Positions 1 through 8,251 of a DNA stretch of 64,000 nucleotides are shown here, piece by piece. Source of the DNA: Isachenkonia alkalipeptolytica. GTDB lineage: Bacteria > Bacillota > Clostridia > Peptostreptococcales > T1SED10-28. The notes under the pieces are model-generated. The model saw only the letters and a list, made by a program, of their open reading frames with translations, ran no database searches and was not told the origin of the DNA. The position numbers and the translations under genes were made by a program. Each line of letters opens with the position of its first letter. The stretch's first letter is position 1. The stretch covers positions 1 through 64,000 of the forward strand of contig NZ_SUMG01000003.1 in NCBI RefSeq assembly GCF_009910325.1, written 5' to 3'.

Positions 1-961
1 AAAACTCGCTGCCATTGTCTGTTAAAATGACCGGGAAGAGCCTTTTATAATATTCAGATCCAGAAGCATCTACGATCATCTGAAAGCATTCCTCAACGCT
101 CTTTGCATCATTAGCATCCCTGAGAAACATAAGCATAAAGGATACGTCCACAAAATGAATGGTAAGCAATACCTTACCGCCTTTATTGCCCTCTACAGAG
201 TCCATTTGAACGACTGAAATATCCTTGTTTTCTTCAATAAAGGCAAGATAATCATCATACCTTCTGCCTTCAAGGCACTTCTTGTCGACCTTATATCCCC
301 GTTGAACTTTTCTTCTAGGTCTGTATCGTACTTTCCTTGGTAAATCTATGTTTTTTACGGATAAAGCGCCGATTTCAATGTATTTATATATTGTTTTCTC
401 ACTAACCATAATTTTATCTTTATTATTGACAAGGATATGGTGCACTGATTGACCATTGTTGACCAGTGGTTTGATGAATTCGTCTAATTTCTTAATTTCT
501 TCCGGGGAGCTTTCAATGCCAATTCTAGATTCCACAAGGAGTTCTTCGTAGCTTTTATGGGCAGTAGTAGCATCGTAGATAAACTTGGTTAGCGTACACC
601 TCCTTCTGTCTTCACAGCCGTTGCAAACATATGGAGTCGATTGAAGTTTTTCGCAATGATCCACCCTAAAGTACTCGCAGTAATCATTGCATCTACCACA
701 AAATTTACAATGTTTGTATTTGCGACTGCATTTTTTATCACTGCAAACACGATCCGACTCACAACTATATCTATGGATACAAGCATTATAATTTCGGCCA
801 TAACAACCTTTCTTTACTGTCCTAGACCGAATAGTTATTTCTCTAGATATGGTTGATTTATGTCTGTTGAGTTCTCTTGCAATTTCGGACAAAGAATAAT
901 TGGATTTTAGATATTTTTCAATATCCAGTCGATCATCGTAAGATAAATGCTTTGCCATCAT
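1..961 (-). CDS. IS30-family transposase, C-terminal part outside the window
   Basis: The minus-strand frame is open from ATG at 961 (alternative ATG at 958) to the window edge, about 320 codons. GGAGG at 967-971 is the ribosome binding site. The N-terminus has the IS30-type helix-turn-helix (SYDDRLDIEKYLKSNYSLSE, then a second helix reading ARELNRHKSTISREI). A cysteine-rich stretch with several CxxC pairs follows, and then the catalytic core: VVQMDSVEG holds the first catalytic Asp and LTDNGSEF the second, right at the edge. The last acidic residue must lie outside. No stop or frameshift is visible, so the element may be active. It lies just upstream of rplS and reads away from it. Family assignment is firm; the exact IS name is not known. 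Confidence 0.88.
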   Translation of the reverse strand, partial: MMAKHLSYDDRLDIEKYLKSNYSLSEIARELNRHKSTISREITIRSRTVKKGCYGRNYNACIHRYSCESDRVCSDKKCSRKYKHCKFCGRCNDYCEYFRVDHCEKLQSTPYVCNGCEDRRRCTLTKFIYDATTAHKSYEELLVESRIGIESSPEEIKKLDEFIKPLVNNGQSVHHILVNNKDKIMVSEKTIYKYIEIGALSVKNIDLPRKVRYRPRRKVQRGYKVDKKCLEGRRYDDYLAFIEENKDISVVQMDSVEGNKGGKVLLTIHFVDVSFMLMFLRDANDAKSVEECFQMIVDASGSEYYKRLFPVILTDNGSEF

Positions 962-1120
962 AGCATCCTCCTAAGCAACTATCCGGGCATACCATAATAA
1001 TACTACAATGTCCGCTGTTATTGATATAAGAACCTCATATCAATCTTGCCCCATGACAACTAATATTGATTCTATAACTAAGAAATTTCACAAAACAGCT
1101 GCTAATAATACTCAAAAGTA
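962..1120. other. Non-coding end of the IS element and flank
   Basis: No gene is seen here. It holds the upstream region of the transposase and an 8-bp inverted repeat, ATTGATAT at 1020-1027 and ATATCAAT at 1037-1044. Where the IS30 element ends cannot be fixed without its other end, which lies outside the window. Confidence 0.4.
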
Positions 1121-1199
1121 TGTAAGGTTAAATTAGACCTCTGGATTTGTAAGACTAAATTAGACAGTTTTATAAATAGGGGTCTAATTTACTTTTACA
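1121..1199. repeat. Three-copy TGTAA...TTAGAC repeat, possible IS relic
   Basis: Two direct copies (TGTAAGGTTAAATTAGACC from 1121 and TGTAAGACTAAATTAGAC at 1148-1165) face one inverted copy (complement of 1181-1199, TGTAAAAGTAAATTAGACC). The whole block starts with TGT and ends with ACA. Multiple terminal repeats beginning TGT are typical of IS21-type ends, so this may be an internally deleted relic with both ends kept. That is inference: no transposase of that family is present, and the repeats could also belong to the adjacent IS30 element. Confidence 0.5.
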
Positions 1200-1241
1200 A
1201 TTAAACGACCGGGAAAACTTCGGGATTTTCGAAAATTATCA

Positions 1242-1270
1242 TTGAAGAGGGCGATGCCCTATGATATAAT
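1242..1270 (+). promoter_or_regulatory. Sigma-A promoter of rplS
   Basis: TTGAAG at 1242-1247, a 17-nt spacer and TATAAT at 1265-1270. A palindrome, ATTTTCGAAAAT (1225-1236), sits just upstream of the -35 box. The promoter lets rplS be expressed independently of the usual upstream genes (rpsP, rimM, trmD), which are not present here. Confidence 0.8.
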
Positions 1271-1287
1271 AGCAGAGTATTAAAGGC

Positions 1288-1345
1288 GTTCCTCTGGGAA
1301 CAGTAAAATTCTTTAAGAACGTCTGGTGAGGAAGGAGGTAATACA
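1288..1345 (+). promoter_or_regulatory. rplS 5' leader with hairpin, possible L19 leader
   Basis: The leader carries a perfect short hairpin (GTTCC, loop TCTG, GGAAC; 1288-1301) ahead of the AAGGAGG ribosome binding site. An autoregulatory L19 leader RNA is known in Firmicutes. The resemblance here rests on position and one hairpin only. Confidence 0.35.
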
Positions 1346-1690
1346 ATGAATATTATCGACATGATTGATAAGGAACAACTAAAGTCTGAGGTACCGGAAT
1401 TTGCCCCGGGAGATACGGTTCGCGTTGATGTGAAAATCAAAGAGGGAACCCGAGAAAGAATCCAGGCATTCCAGGGACTCGTAATTAAAAGACAAGGTGG
1501 AGGCATCCAAGAGACCTTTACCGTTCGAAGAATTGCTTACGGTGTAAGTATGGAAAGAACTTTTCCCGTGCATTCTCCGAAGGTTGCTGAAGTAAAGGTT
1601 ATCAAACGAGGAAGTGTACGACGGGCGAGACTTTTTTACTTAAAGAACCGAATCGGGAAAGCTGCTTACCGAATCAAAGAAAAAAAATAA
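1346..1690 (+). CDS. rplS: Large ribosomal subunit protein L19
   Basis: This 114-residue protein has the normal L19 length. It begins [20 protein letters not shown] and contains the family core [16 protein letters not shown] and [16 protein letters not shown], ending in a basic tail. L19 lies at the interface of the 30S and 50S subunits. The start is fixed by AAGGAGG seven bases upstream. In relatives rplS follows trmD; here the upstream neighbour is an IS30 element and rplS has its own promoter. A terminator follows, so it is probably a single-gene transcript with some read-through into rbgA. Confidence 0.97.
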   Translation: MNIIDMIDKEQLKSEVPEFAPGDTVRVDVKIKEGTRERIQAFQGLVIKRQGGGIQETFTVRRIAYGVSMERTFPVHSPKVAEVKVIKRGSVRRARLFYLKNRIGKAAYRIKEKK

Positions 1691-1701
1691 GCGCTCAGAC
1701 A

Positions 1702-1733
1702 AAGGGACTGGAAACAGTCCCTTATTTTGTTTT
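1702..1733 (+). terminator. Intrinsic terminator after rplS
   Basis: A 9-bp perfect stem (AAGGGACTG and CAGTCCCTT) with a GAAA loop is followed by ATTTTGTTTT. Confidence 0.85.
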
Positions 1734-1753
1734 AAATAAAAGGATGTGATGGT

Positions 1754-2626
1754 ATGAATATAAACTGGTATCCCGGTCATATGAAAAAGACCAAGGAGTT
1801 ATTAAGGGAACAATTAAAGCTGGTGGACGTGGTATGGGAGCTGTTGGATGCAAGAATCCCCAGAAGCAGTAAAAATCCGGATATCGATCCCATTGTTCAC
1901 GGAAAGCCGAAAATTATTATTTTAAATAAAAAAGATTTAGCCGACCCCCGGGTGACCGAGGACTGGATCCGTTATTTTGAGGAACAGGGGATTACGGCGA
2001 TTCCCATGAACTCCATGGACAGCAGCAGTGCCACCCAGCTCTTGAATGAAAGTAAAAACCTGCTCTCGGATAAACTGGAAGCTCGCCGGGCCAAGGGTAT
2101 TCGCCGGGAGGTCATACGGGCCATGATCGTGGGCATTCCCAATGTGGGGAAATCCTCGATGATCAATAAATACGCGAAAAAGAAAAGTGCAAAAACCGGA
2201 AATAAACCGGGGGTAACCAAGGGCAAACAGTGGGTTCGGATTCAAAAGGATTTGGAGATGCTGGATACTCCGGGAATTCTTTGGCCGAGACTGGATGACG
2301 AAAAAGCGGCCCTGAATCTGGCCTTTGTGGGAACCATCAAGGATGAGATTATGGACCGGGAAACCCTGGGTCTGAGACTGGTGGAGAGACTTCTTGAAAA
2401 TTACCCCAAGGATCTTTTTGCCCGCTACGGTCTGGAGGATATGAAGGAAGAGACCTCCCCGCTGGAGGTAATGGATACCATTGCAAAGAAAAGAGGTTGT
2501 ATGTTTAAAGGCAACGAAGTGGATTATCTTCGGGTGGCCAATGTGTTGTTGGACGAATTTAGAAACGGTATGATCGGCAAATTTTCTTTAGAAACACCGA
2601 AGGATAGTAAAGCCCCCCTAAAATAA
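1754..2626 (+). CDS. rbgA: Ribosome biogenesis GTPase RbgA (YlqF)
   Basis: This 290-residue GTPase has the circularly permuted motif order of the YlqF/RbgA family. The G4 motif NKKD (residues about 58-61) comes before the P-loop GIPNVGKSS (about 126-134), and DTPG follows. The N-terminus [15 protein letters not shown] is the family signature. RbgA acts late in assembly of the 50S subunit in the cytoplasm. It lies directly behind rplS, as in Bacillus subtilis, and before rnhB. The ribosome binding site is AAAGGATGTGATGGT, of moderate strength. Confidence 0.95.
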   Translation: MNINWYPGHMKKTKELLREQLKLVDVVWELLDARIPRSSKNPDIDPIVHGKPKIIILNKKDLADPRVTEDWIRYFEEQGITAIPMNSMDSSSATQLLNESKNLLSDKLEARRAKGIRREVIRAMIVGIPNVGKSSMINKYAKKKSAKTGNKPGVTKGKQWVRIQKDLEMLDTPGILWPRLDDEKAALNLAFVGTIKDEIMDRETLGLRLVERLLENYPKDLFARYGLEDMKEETSPLEVMDTIAKKRGCMFKGNEVDYLRVANVLLDEFRNGMIGKFSLETPKDSKAPLK

Positions 2627-2670
2627 ATAAAAGCTTCCCCAAAATAAATGGTTTCGAGGAGAGGATAACA

Positions 2671-3318
2671 GTGGACTTACTGGGTACGGAAAAAGCCCTT
2701 CACCAAAAAGGGTATCAAAAGATTGCTTGTATCGACGAAGTGGGAAGGGGTTGCCTTTGCGGACCGGTGACGGCGGCGGCGGTAATTTTGCCCGAGGGAA
2801 TGCTTTTGGAGGGGGTAAGGGATTCAAAAAAACTTTCCCCGAAAAAGCGGGAGACCCTCTATAAAGTGATCGAAGAGAAAGCGCTGGCCATCGGCATCGG
2901 AGAAGTATCCCCGGAGGAAATCGATGAAATCAATATCAAAAATGCGACGAAAAAGGCCATGCTCCTTGCCATAGAGAATCTTCGGACCCCCGCCGGGGAA
3001 AAGGTGGTTCCCGATTATCTATTAATCGATGCAGAGACGTTGAACACGCCCCTTCCCCAAGAAGGCATCCTGCAAGGGGATGGAAAAGTTCAGGGAATTG
3101 CGGCGGCATCGATCATTGCAAAAGTAAGCCGGGACCGTCTGTTGGTAGAATTAGGGGAGAAATATCCGGAATACGGTCTTGAAAAACACAAGGGCTACGG
3201 AACGAAGATACACCGGGAGGCCTTAGAGAAATTCGGTCCCACGGGGATTCACCGAAAAAGCTTCTTAACAAAAATGGTGCTTCCGAAACCCGGGGTCGGT
3301 GCAAACCATGGGTCCTGA
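2671..3318 (+). CDS. rnhB: Ribonuclease HII
   Basis: The 215-residue protein cleaves RNA in RNA-DNA hybrids and at single ribonucleotides in DNA. The family motif is visible near residue 24 as [13 protein letters not shown], which holds the catalytic Asp-Glu pair. The later acidic residue is in LLIDAE and a conserved [11 protein letters not shown] segment follows. The start is GTG at 2671, behind GAGGAGAGG. It sits between rbgA and yraN and overlaps yraN by a few codons, which suggests translational coupling. Length is a little short of some RNases HII, which often have an extra N-terminal extension. Confidence 0.95.
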   Translation: MDLLGTEKALHQKGYQKIACIDEVGRGCLCGPVTAAAVILPEGMLLEGVRDSKKLSPKKRETLYKVIEEKALAIGIGEVSPEEIDEINIKNATKKAMLLAIENLRTPAGEKVVPDYLLIDAETLNTPLPQEGILQGDGKVQGIAAASIIAKVSRDRLLVELGEKYPEYGLEKHKGYGTKIHREALEKFGPTGIHRKSFLTKMVLPKPGVGANHGS

Positions 3319-3688
3319 AAAATCCGCTTCCAATTCCAAAGCCTTGGGGAATCGTGGGGAGGCCTTGGCGGAGGCCTATTTAAAGGACAAAGGGTTTCGG
3401 GTTCTGTCAAGAAATTATCGGACGAAAATCGGAGAAATTGATCTGATCCTGAGCCGTGAAAACCTGTTGGTCTTCGTGGAGGTCAAAAGCAGAAAATCCA
3501 CCAGCTACGGGAAAGGCTTCGAAGCGGTAAACCTCAAAAAACAGCAAACCCTCCGTCGGGTGGCGGAGCAGTATTTAGCCTATGAAAAACAGCGGCTGAA
3601 GCCGAATATGTCCATGCGCTTTGACGTGGTGGATGTTTTTGTCCATGGGGAACAAGCGAAGTTTCATCACATAGAAAATGCCTTTTAG
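3308..3688 (+). CDS. yraN: YraN family (UPF0102) endonuclease-like protein
   Basis: About 126 residues. The core carries the YraN signature: [19 protein letters not shown], then GEIDLI and FVEVKSRK, which match the restriction-endonuclease-like fold with an acidic, Asp and ExK active site. The family's cellular role is poorly defined. ATG at 3308 is used here; GTG at 3299, in the same frame, is an alternative. Both overlap the end of rnhB. Neighbouring rnhB and comM genes are the usual clostridial context. Confidence 0.9.
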   Translation: MGPEKSASNSKALGNRGEALAEAYLKDKGFRVLSRNYRTKIGEIDLILSRENLLVFVEVKSRKSTSYGKGFEAVNLKKQQTLRRVAEQYLAYEKQRLKPNMSMRFDVVDVFVHGEQAKFHHIENAF

Positions 3689-3718
3689 CGTGGTTCCCAC
3701 GCCATCAGGCATTTTTTT
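3675..3718. terminator. Terminator between convergent yraN and comM
   Basis: AAAATGCC (from 3675) pairs with GGCATTTTTT (from 3708) around an inner stem GCGTGG/CCACGC. A T-run follows on the plus strand. On the minus strand the same hairpin is followed by a shorter T-run, so it may serve both genes. Confidence 0.7.
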
Positions 3719-3769
3719 ATTTCTATCAACTTTTTTGTCCCGGGAGGGGTGGAATACTCCTTGGAGCAT

Positions 3770-5311
3770 TTAAGGGTTCAACAAACTCCCCGAGCGGTAC
3801 TGCAGAGCTTCGAGAATATGCTGGGGGCTAATGGCTGAGGAGGCATCCAGGTCTGCGATGGTGCGGCTTACTTTTAGCACCTTATGATAGCCCCTTGCGG
3901 TGAGTTGAAACTTGTCAAAGGCCTCTTCTAATAAATCCTCGGCCTCCTTTGACAGGGTGAATACTTGGTTTTGCAAGGAAGCGGGCAGCAGGCCGTTGAC
4001 CTTGAAGGGTTGATCCCGGTAACGGATTTCCTGGACCCTCCGGGCTTTTCCCACTTGTTTTGCCATGGTCTTGGAATCCCGGGAGGGGCCATGACTTTTT
4101 AAGTCCTGATACTCGCCCCGGGGAACCTCTATAATCATATCCACCCGGTCTAAAAGCGGACCGGAAATTTTGTGGCGGTACCGGTGGATATCCCGGGGGG
4201 AACAGCTACAGTTCTTGACCGGATCCCCGTAATAACCGCAGGGACAGGGATTCATCGCCGCCGCGAAGAGAAAGTTTGAGGGGTAGGTAAAACTTCGATG
4301 GGAACGGGAGAGGGTGATTTTTCGGTCCTCTAAGGGCTGACGAAGGATCTCCAGGGCCCCTTTATCAAATTCCGGCAGTTCATCAAGAAAGAGGATGCCG
4401 TGGTGGGCCAGGGAGATTTCTCCGGGCATGGGAATCAGGCCGCCTCCGCTTAAGGAGGCCACAGTGCTGGAACTGTGGGGACTGCGAAAAGGACGCTTTT
4501 TTATCAGACCGGCCCGGAAATCCAGCTTTCCCGAGATACTGTACAGCTTAGTAACCTCCATGGCCTCATCGTAGTTAAGGGGAGGCAGGATCGAGGGGAG
4601 CCTTTTTGCCGCCATGGATTTCCCGGAGCCGGGAGGGCCGATGAATAAAAGGTTATGGTAGCCCCCGGCGGCAATTTCCACGGCCCGTTTAAGGGATTCC
4701 TGGCCCTTAAGGTCCCGATAATCCAGGGCCTCCTGGAAAGGGGCCTCCGGGGAGGTCCCGGTTTTCTCAAGGGGCTGAGGAAAACATCGGGCCTTGGGAA
4801 GAACGCCGCTTTCCAAATAGGCAATCAGGCTTTGAAGGTCCTCAAAACCTAAGACCTCCATACCCTCTACATAAGCCCCTTCTTCCAGGTTGTCCCCGGG
4901 AATGAGAGCCCTTCGGTACCCCTGTTTTCTCATTTCCAAAAGCATGGGCAAAACCCCCCGGACCCCGTTGATTCTACCGTCCAGGGAAAGCTCTCCCAGG
5001 CAAAGGGTCTGTTCATTGTCCAGGGGCGGAATTTGACTAGAGACGGCCAGAAGTCCCAGGGCGATGGGAAGGTCGAAATGGGTCCCGTCTTTTCGGGTGT
5101 AGCCCGGGGACAGATTGATGGTTATTCTTTTCAGAGGGAAGTCGTAGCCGGTATTTTTCAGGGCGGAACGGACCCGATCTTTGGATTCTTTTACCGCAGC
5201 ATTGGGAAGACCCGCAATCATTACCACAGGCAGACCGTTTTCCATATCCACTTCCACGTTTATGGGATAAACCTCCAGTCCTTCGATGCAACAACTTTGA
5301 ATTATTTGCAA
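3770..5311 (-). CDS. comM: ComM/YifB family AAA+ ATPase (Mg-chelatase-like)
   Basis: About 513 residues. An N-terminal ChlI-like domain (VEVDMENGLPVVMIAGLPNA) is followed by an AAA+ module with Walker A GPPGSGKS and Walker B ILFLDELPEF, an arginine-rich DRVDMIIEVPR region and a C-terminal helical domain. In other bacteria ComM is a branch-migration helicase that helps integrate incoming DNA. The start is called at TTG 5311, not the ATG ten codons upstream. AAGGAGGG lies seven bases before the TTG, and the protein then aligns with the usual ComM N-terminus. It is the only host gene on the minus strand, and dprA lies nearby. Confidence 0.92.
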   Translation of the reverse strand: MQIIQSCCIEGLEVYPINVEVDMENGLPVVMIAGLPNAAVKESKDRVRSALKNTGYDFPLKRITINLSPGYTRKDGTHFDLPIALGLLAVSSQIPPLDNEQTLCLGELSLDGRINGVRGVLPMLLEMRKQGYRRALIPGDNLEEGAYVEGMEVLGFEDLQSLIAYLESGVLPKARCFPQPLEKTGTSPEAPFQEALDYRDLKGQESLKRAVEIAAGGYHNLLFIGPPGSGKSMAAKRLPSILPPLNYDEAMEVTKLYSISGKLDFRAGLIKKRPFRSPHSSSTVASLSGGGLIPMPGEISLAHHGILFLDELPEFDKGALEILRQPLEDRKITLSRSHRSFTYPSNFLFAAAMNPCPCGYYGDPVKNCSCSPRDIHRYRHKISGPLLDRVDMIIEVPRGEYQDLKSHGPSRDSKTMAKQVGKARRVQEIRYRDQPFKVNGLLPASLQNQVFTLSKEAEDLLEEAFDKFQLTARGYHKVLKVSRTIADLDASSAISPQHILEALQYRSGSLLNP

Positions 5312-5485
5312 GAAAAATCCCTCCTTCACCAATGTTTTCATTTATTACTATATTCGCCAAAAGTAAAGAAAACCCTTTTTTTAGGGAAATAAAAAGCATA
5401 TCCAAAAGAAAAACCTATGTGTGAAAAGAGAAAATGGAGGTAAAGTAAAAGAGTTCATCCTTAATCTTGCAGTTCCCATGGCTAT
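5312..5485. other. Divergent intergenic region between comM and eam
   Basis: AT-rich and without a credible gene. A TATAGT box for comM can be read on the minus strand near 5345, but no good -35 goes with it. Confidence 0.4.
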
Positions 5486-5514
5486 TTGACATAATCCTGA
5501 GGGTATGCTAATAT
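5486..5514 (+). promoter_or_regulatory. Sigma-A promoter of the aminomutase gene
   Basis: TTGACA at 5486-5491, a 17-nt spacer and TAATAT at 5509-5514. This is close to consensus and should be strong. Confidence 0.8.
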
Positions 5515-5520
5515 ATACTT

Positions 5521-5727
5521 TTGAAAGAACCATAAGTGAAGATCAGCTTTTCGTAATTTTCTGCAGAGAGAGAACCTCGTTAATATATTTGCAAGAAATA
5601 CAATCCCCATGCAAAATTCAAATTATTTCAAAGGGTGTTAGGATTAACTGAATAGTCGAAAAAGATAATCTGTAGAGGATTCGCTTATAAATTAATATTT
5701 AGAGAGACTAATAAAGGAGGAGTTCAA
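5521..5727 (+). promoter_or_regulatory. Long 5' leader of the aminomutase gene
   Basis: About 200 nt lie between the predicted start of transcription and the TTG start codon. No known riboswitch could be recognised by eye; the conserved lysine-riboswitch core is not seen. The length suggests regulation at RNA level, but no clear terminator hairpin is visible. Confidence 0.35.
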
Positions 5728-7002
5728 TTGGATTGCAATACTAACTCAAAAAGTAGAGAAATATCCTTAGGAAGAGCAAAGGAACTTCATTCAAGAATTG
5801 AAGACTATTTAAAGGTAAAGGATCAGATCATCAAGGGTACCACAAAAAAGCAGATGATCAGTGCCAAGGCAAAAAAAGAGAAGATATTAAAAATGTTCGA
5901 TGCCACGGAAGAAGACTGGAACAATTGGAAATGGCAGTTGAAAAATCGAATCTCCGACGTGGATGTATTAAAGGAGATTATTTATCTAAGCGATAAGGAA
6001 TTAGAGGATATCCGACAGGTGGGAAAACAGTTTCGATGGTCTATATCCCCCTATTATGCAAGTCTGATCGATGACGATAATAAGTACTGTCCCGTAAAGC
6101 TGATGTCTATTCCCACAGGGGTGGAAATCGAAGATCTGGAAGGGGATACGGATCCCATGGGGGAAGAGTTTACCAATCCTGCAGGTTCCATTACCCGAAG
6201 ATATCCTGACCGATTGATTATTAATGTGACTAATGAATGCGCCATGTACTGCCGTCATTGTCAAAGAAGAAGAAATATCGGCGGGGTGGACCGCCACCAG
6301 CCCAGGGAAGTCCTGCAGGAATCCATCGATTACATTCGGGACAATCCGGAAATTCGGGACGTACTGATCACCGGAGGGGATCCTTTAACCCTGTCCAATG
6401 ATATGCTGGACTGGCTCCTAAAAGAGATAACCGCCATTGAAACCGTGGACTATGTAAGGTTGGGAAGCCGTACCCTGGTCACCATGCCCCAGCGGGTAGA
6501 TGATGAGTTTTTGGAAATGATGGAAAAGTACTCTCCGATATTTATCAACACCCATTTTAATCATCCCCAGGAAATTACGCCGGAGACCATTGAAGCCTGC
6601 CGTAAACTGGCGAAAGCCGGTGTGCCCCTGGGAAATCAAGCGGTGCTTTTAAACGGTGTGAATAATGATAAGTTTGTTATGCGCTTGTTGAATCATGAAT
6701 TGCTTAAGAGTAAAGTACGGCCCTATTACATCTTCCATGCCAAGCATGTAATCGGAACGACTCATTTTAATACCTCCATTGATGACGGTATTGAAATTAT
6801 GGAGTATCTTCGGGGATACACTTCGGGCATGGCCATTCCCACCTATATTGTCAATGCGCCGAAGGGAAGAGGAAAAACTCCGATTCTGCCCCAGTATATG
6901 GTTTCCCGGGGCAAAGGTTTCGTGAAAATCCGTACCTGGGAAGGAAAAATGGTGGATTATCCCAATCATGAAACCCGGCCCATTGAAAGCTACTTTGAGT
7001 AA
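5728..7002 (+). CDS. eam: Glutamate 2,3-aminomutase (radical SAM, PLP)
   Basis: This 424-residue member of the KamA family has the radical-SAM cysteines C171, C175 and C178 (CAMYCRHC) and the PLP lysine K383 in RGKTP. Lysine 2,3-aminomutase uses two aspartates (D293 and D330 in the Clostridium subterminale enzyme) to hold the side-chain amino group of lysine. Here these are K339 (YYIFHAK) and N376 (YIVNAP), exactly the Lys/Asn pair, 37 residues apart, described for Clostridioides difficile glutamate 2,3-aminomutase (Lys332, Asn369). The predicted reaction is L-glutamate to L-beta-glutamate, a compatible solute. The start is TTG with AAAGGAGGAG before it. It has its own promoter and terminator, and no ablB-type acetyltransferase is next to it. 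Confidence 0.85.
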   Translation: MDCNTNSKSREISLGRAKELHSRIEDYLKVKDQIIKGTTKKQMISAKAKKEKILKMFDATEEDWNNWKWQLKNRISDVDVLKEIIYLSDKELEDIRQVGKQFRWSISPYYASLIDDDNKYCPVKLMSIPTGVEIEDLEGDTDPMGEEFTNPAGSITRRYPDRLIINVTNECAMYCRHCQRRRNIGGVDRHQPREVLQESIDYIRDNPEIRDVLITGGDPLTLSNDMLDWLLKEITAIETVDYVRLGSRTLVTMPQRVDDEFLEMMEKYSPIFINTHFNHPQEITPETIEACRKLAKAGVPLGNQAVLLNGVNNDKFVMRLLNHELLKSKVRPYYIFHAKHVIGTTHFNTSIDDGIEIMEYLRGYTSGMAIPTYIVNAPKGRGKTPILPQYMVSRGKGFVKIRTWEGKMVDYPNHETRPIESYFE

Positions 7003-7028
7003 CCCTGAAAAATAAATCCCGGGAAGAG

Positions 7029-7056
7029 GACCCTGAAAAAGGGTCTTTTTCTTTGT
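7029..7056 (+). terminator. Intrinsic terminator after eam
   Basis: GACCCT (7029-7034), loop GAAAA, AGGGTC (7040-7045), then TTTTTCTTTGTTTT. Confidence 0.85.
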
Positions 7057-7117
7057 TTTCGTTTAGGGGAACATTCGATTGGGTATAGGGTGAAAAAATC
7101 GATGGGAGGATAATCGC

Positions 7118-8206
7118 TTGAAAAAAAGGGACGTTTATATATGGCTAAGCAGTATTCAGGGGGTAAGCTACGGGGCGGTCCGCAAGCTGGAAGAGTATTT
7201 CGGCGATATCGAAGAGGTTTGGGAAGCCGAGGGAAGGGATATTTACCGAGCCCTGGGAAAACGAAGCAAATCCGCTGTAAAAATTGCAAATCTTCGGTCG
7301 AAGGAATACTGGCATAAGACCCGGGAAAAACTTTCCGCCCTGCAGGTGAGTACTGTAACCATTGCAGACGGGAATTATCCCGGGAAGCTGAAAAAAATCT
7401 ATGACCCTCCCTATGTCCTTTTTTACAAAGGAGAACTCCCGGGAGACCGGCCCACCATCGGTATGGTGGGAGCCCGAAATGCCACCCCCTACGGTAAGTG
7501 GGCAGCGAAAAAATTCGCAAAGGAACTGACGGATCGAGGGGTGGGGGTTATTAGCGGCCTGGCTCTGGGGATTGATACGGAAAGTCATAAAGGAGCCGTG
7601 GAAAACCGGGGTTATACCCTAGGGGTTCTCGGCTCCGGAGTGGATGTAGCCTATCCCCCGACGAATCATCAGCTGATGGAAAACATTCAGAAACAGGGCT
7701 GTATCCTCAGTGAATTTTTTCTCGGGGAAGAACCCTTAAAGCATCACTTCCCCCAGCGCAATCGCATTATCAGCGGCTTATCCGACGGCATTGTGGTGAT
7801 CGAAGCCGGGGAAAAAAGCGGGTCTCTTATTACGGTGGAATATGCCTTAGAACAAGGGCGAGACGTCTTTGCCCTGCCGGGAAATATCAACTGCGAGAAA
7901 AGTCGGGGAACCAACCGCTTGATTCGGGATGGGGCGAAAGTCTTAGTGGAGGTGGAGGACATTCTAGCGGAACTGCCGGAGGGACTTAGTCTTCCCATTA
8001 AACAGCAGGAGGAGGATATTCTTCGGGATTTGAGCGACTCCGAAGTCTTGGTTTATCGGTGCCTGGAAAAAAGACCCCTGGACCTTGATGCCTTGTATTA
8101 CCGAACCAAAATCGATATCCAGTCCCTAAATATTTTGTTGACTTCTTTGGAGTTAAAGGGTTATATTACCCGTATGCCGGGAAAATCATTTACAGTGAAT
8201 CGATAA
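7118..8206 (+). CDS. dprA: DNA processing protein DprA
   Basis: This 362-residue protein loads RecA on incoming single-stranded DNA in transformation. It has an N-terminal helix-hairpin-helix-like part, the Rossmann-type DNA-binding core (GMVGARNATPYG, GLALGIDTESHKGA, LGSGVDVAYPPTN and an RNRIISGLSDG motif) and a small C-terminal winged-helix domain. The start is TTG 7118, with GGGAGGA seven bases upstream. topA follows closely, as is common in Firmicutes. With comM upstream this makes two recombination and uptake genes in the block, although competence itself is not shown. Confidence 0.95.
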   Translation: MKKRDVYIWLSSIQGVSYGAVRKLEEYFGDIEEVWEAEGRDIYRALGKRSKSAVKIANLRSKEYWHKTREKLSALQVSTVTIADGNYPGKLKKIYDPPYVLFYKGELPGDRPTIGMVGARNATPYGKWAAKKFAKELTDRGVGVISGLALGIDTESHKGAVENRGYTLGVLGSGVDVAYPPTNHQLMENIQKQGCILSEFFLGEEPLKHHFPQRNRIISGLSDGIVVIEAGEKSGSLITVEYALEQGRDVFALPGNINCEKSRGTNRLIRDGAKVLVEVEDILAELPEGLSLPIKQQEEDILRDLSDSEVLVYRCLEKRPLDLDALYYRTKIDIQSLNILLTSLELKGYITRMPGKSFTVNR

Positions 8207-8251
8207 ATTGGTATAATGTTAAAATTGAGACAGACAGTGGAGGTGTTTGAA

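Noticed and set aside
589-801. A 70-residue minus-strand open frame
   Set aside because: It lies in another frame inside the IS30 transposase reading and has no family likeness.
5033-5392. Plus- and minus-strand frames of about 120 residues
   Set aside because: They are shadows of comM; the comM frame has clear ATPase motifs and a better start.
5521-5727. Lysine riboswitch upstream of the aminomutase
   Set aside because: The conserved core of the lysine riboswitch could not be found, and the enzyme is predicted to use glutamate.
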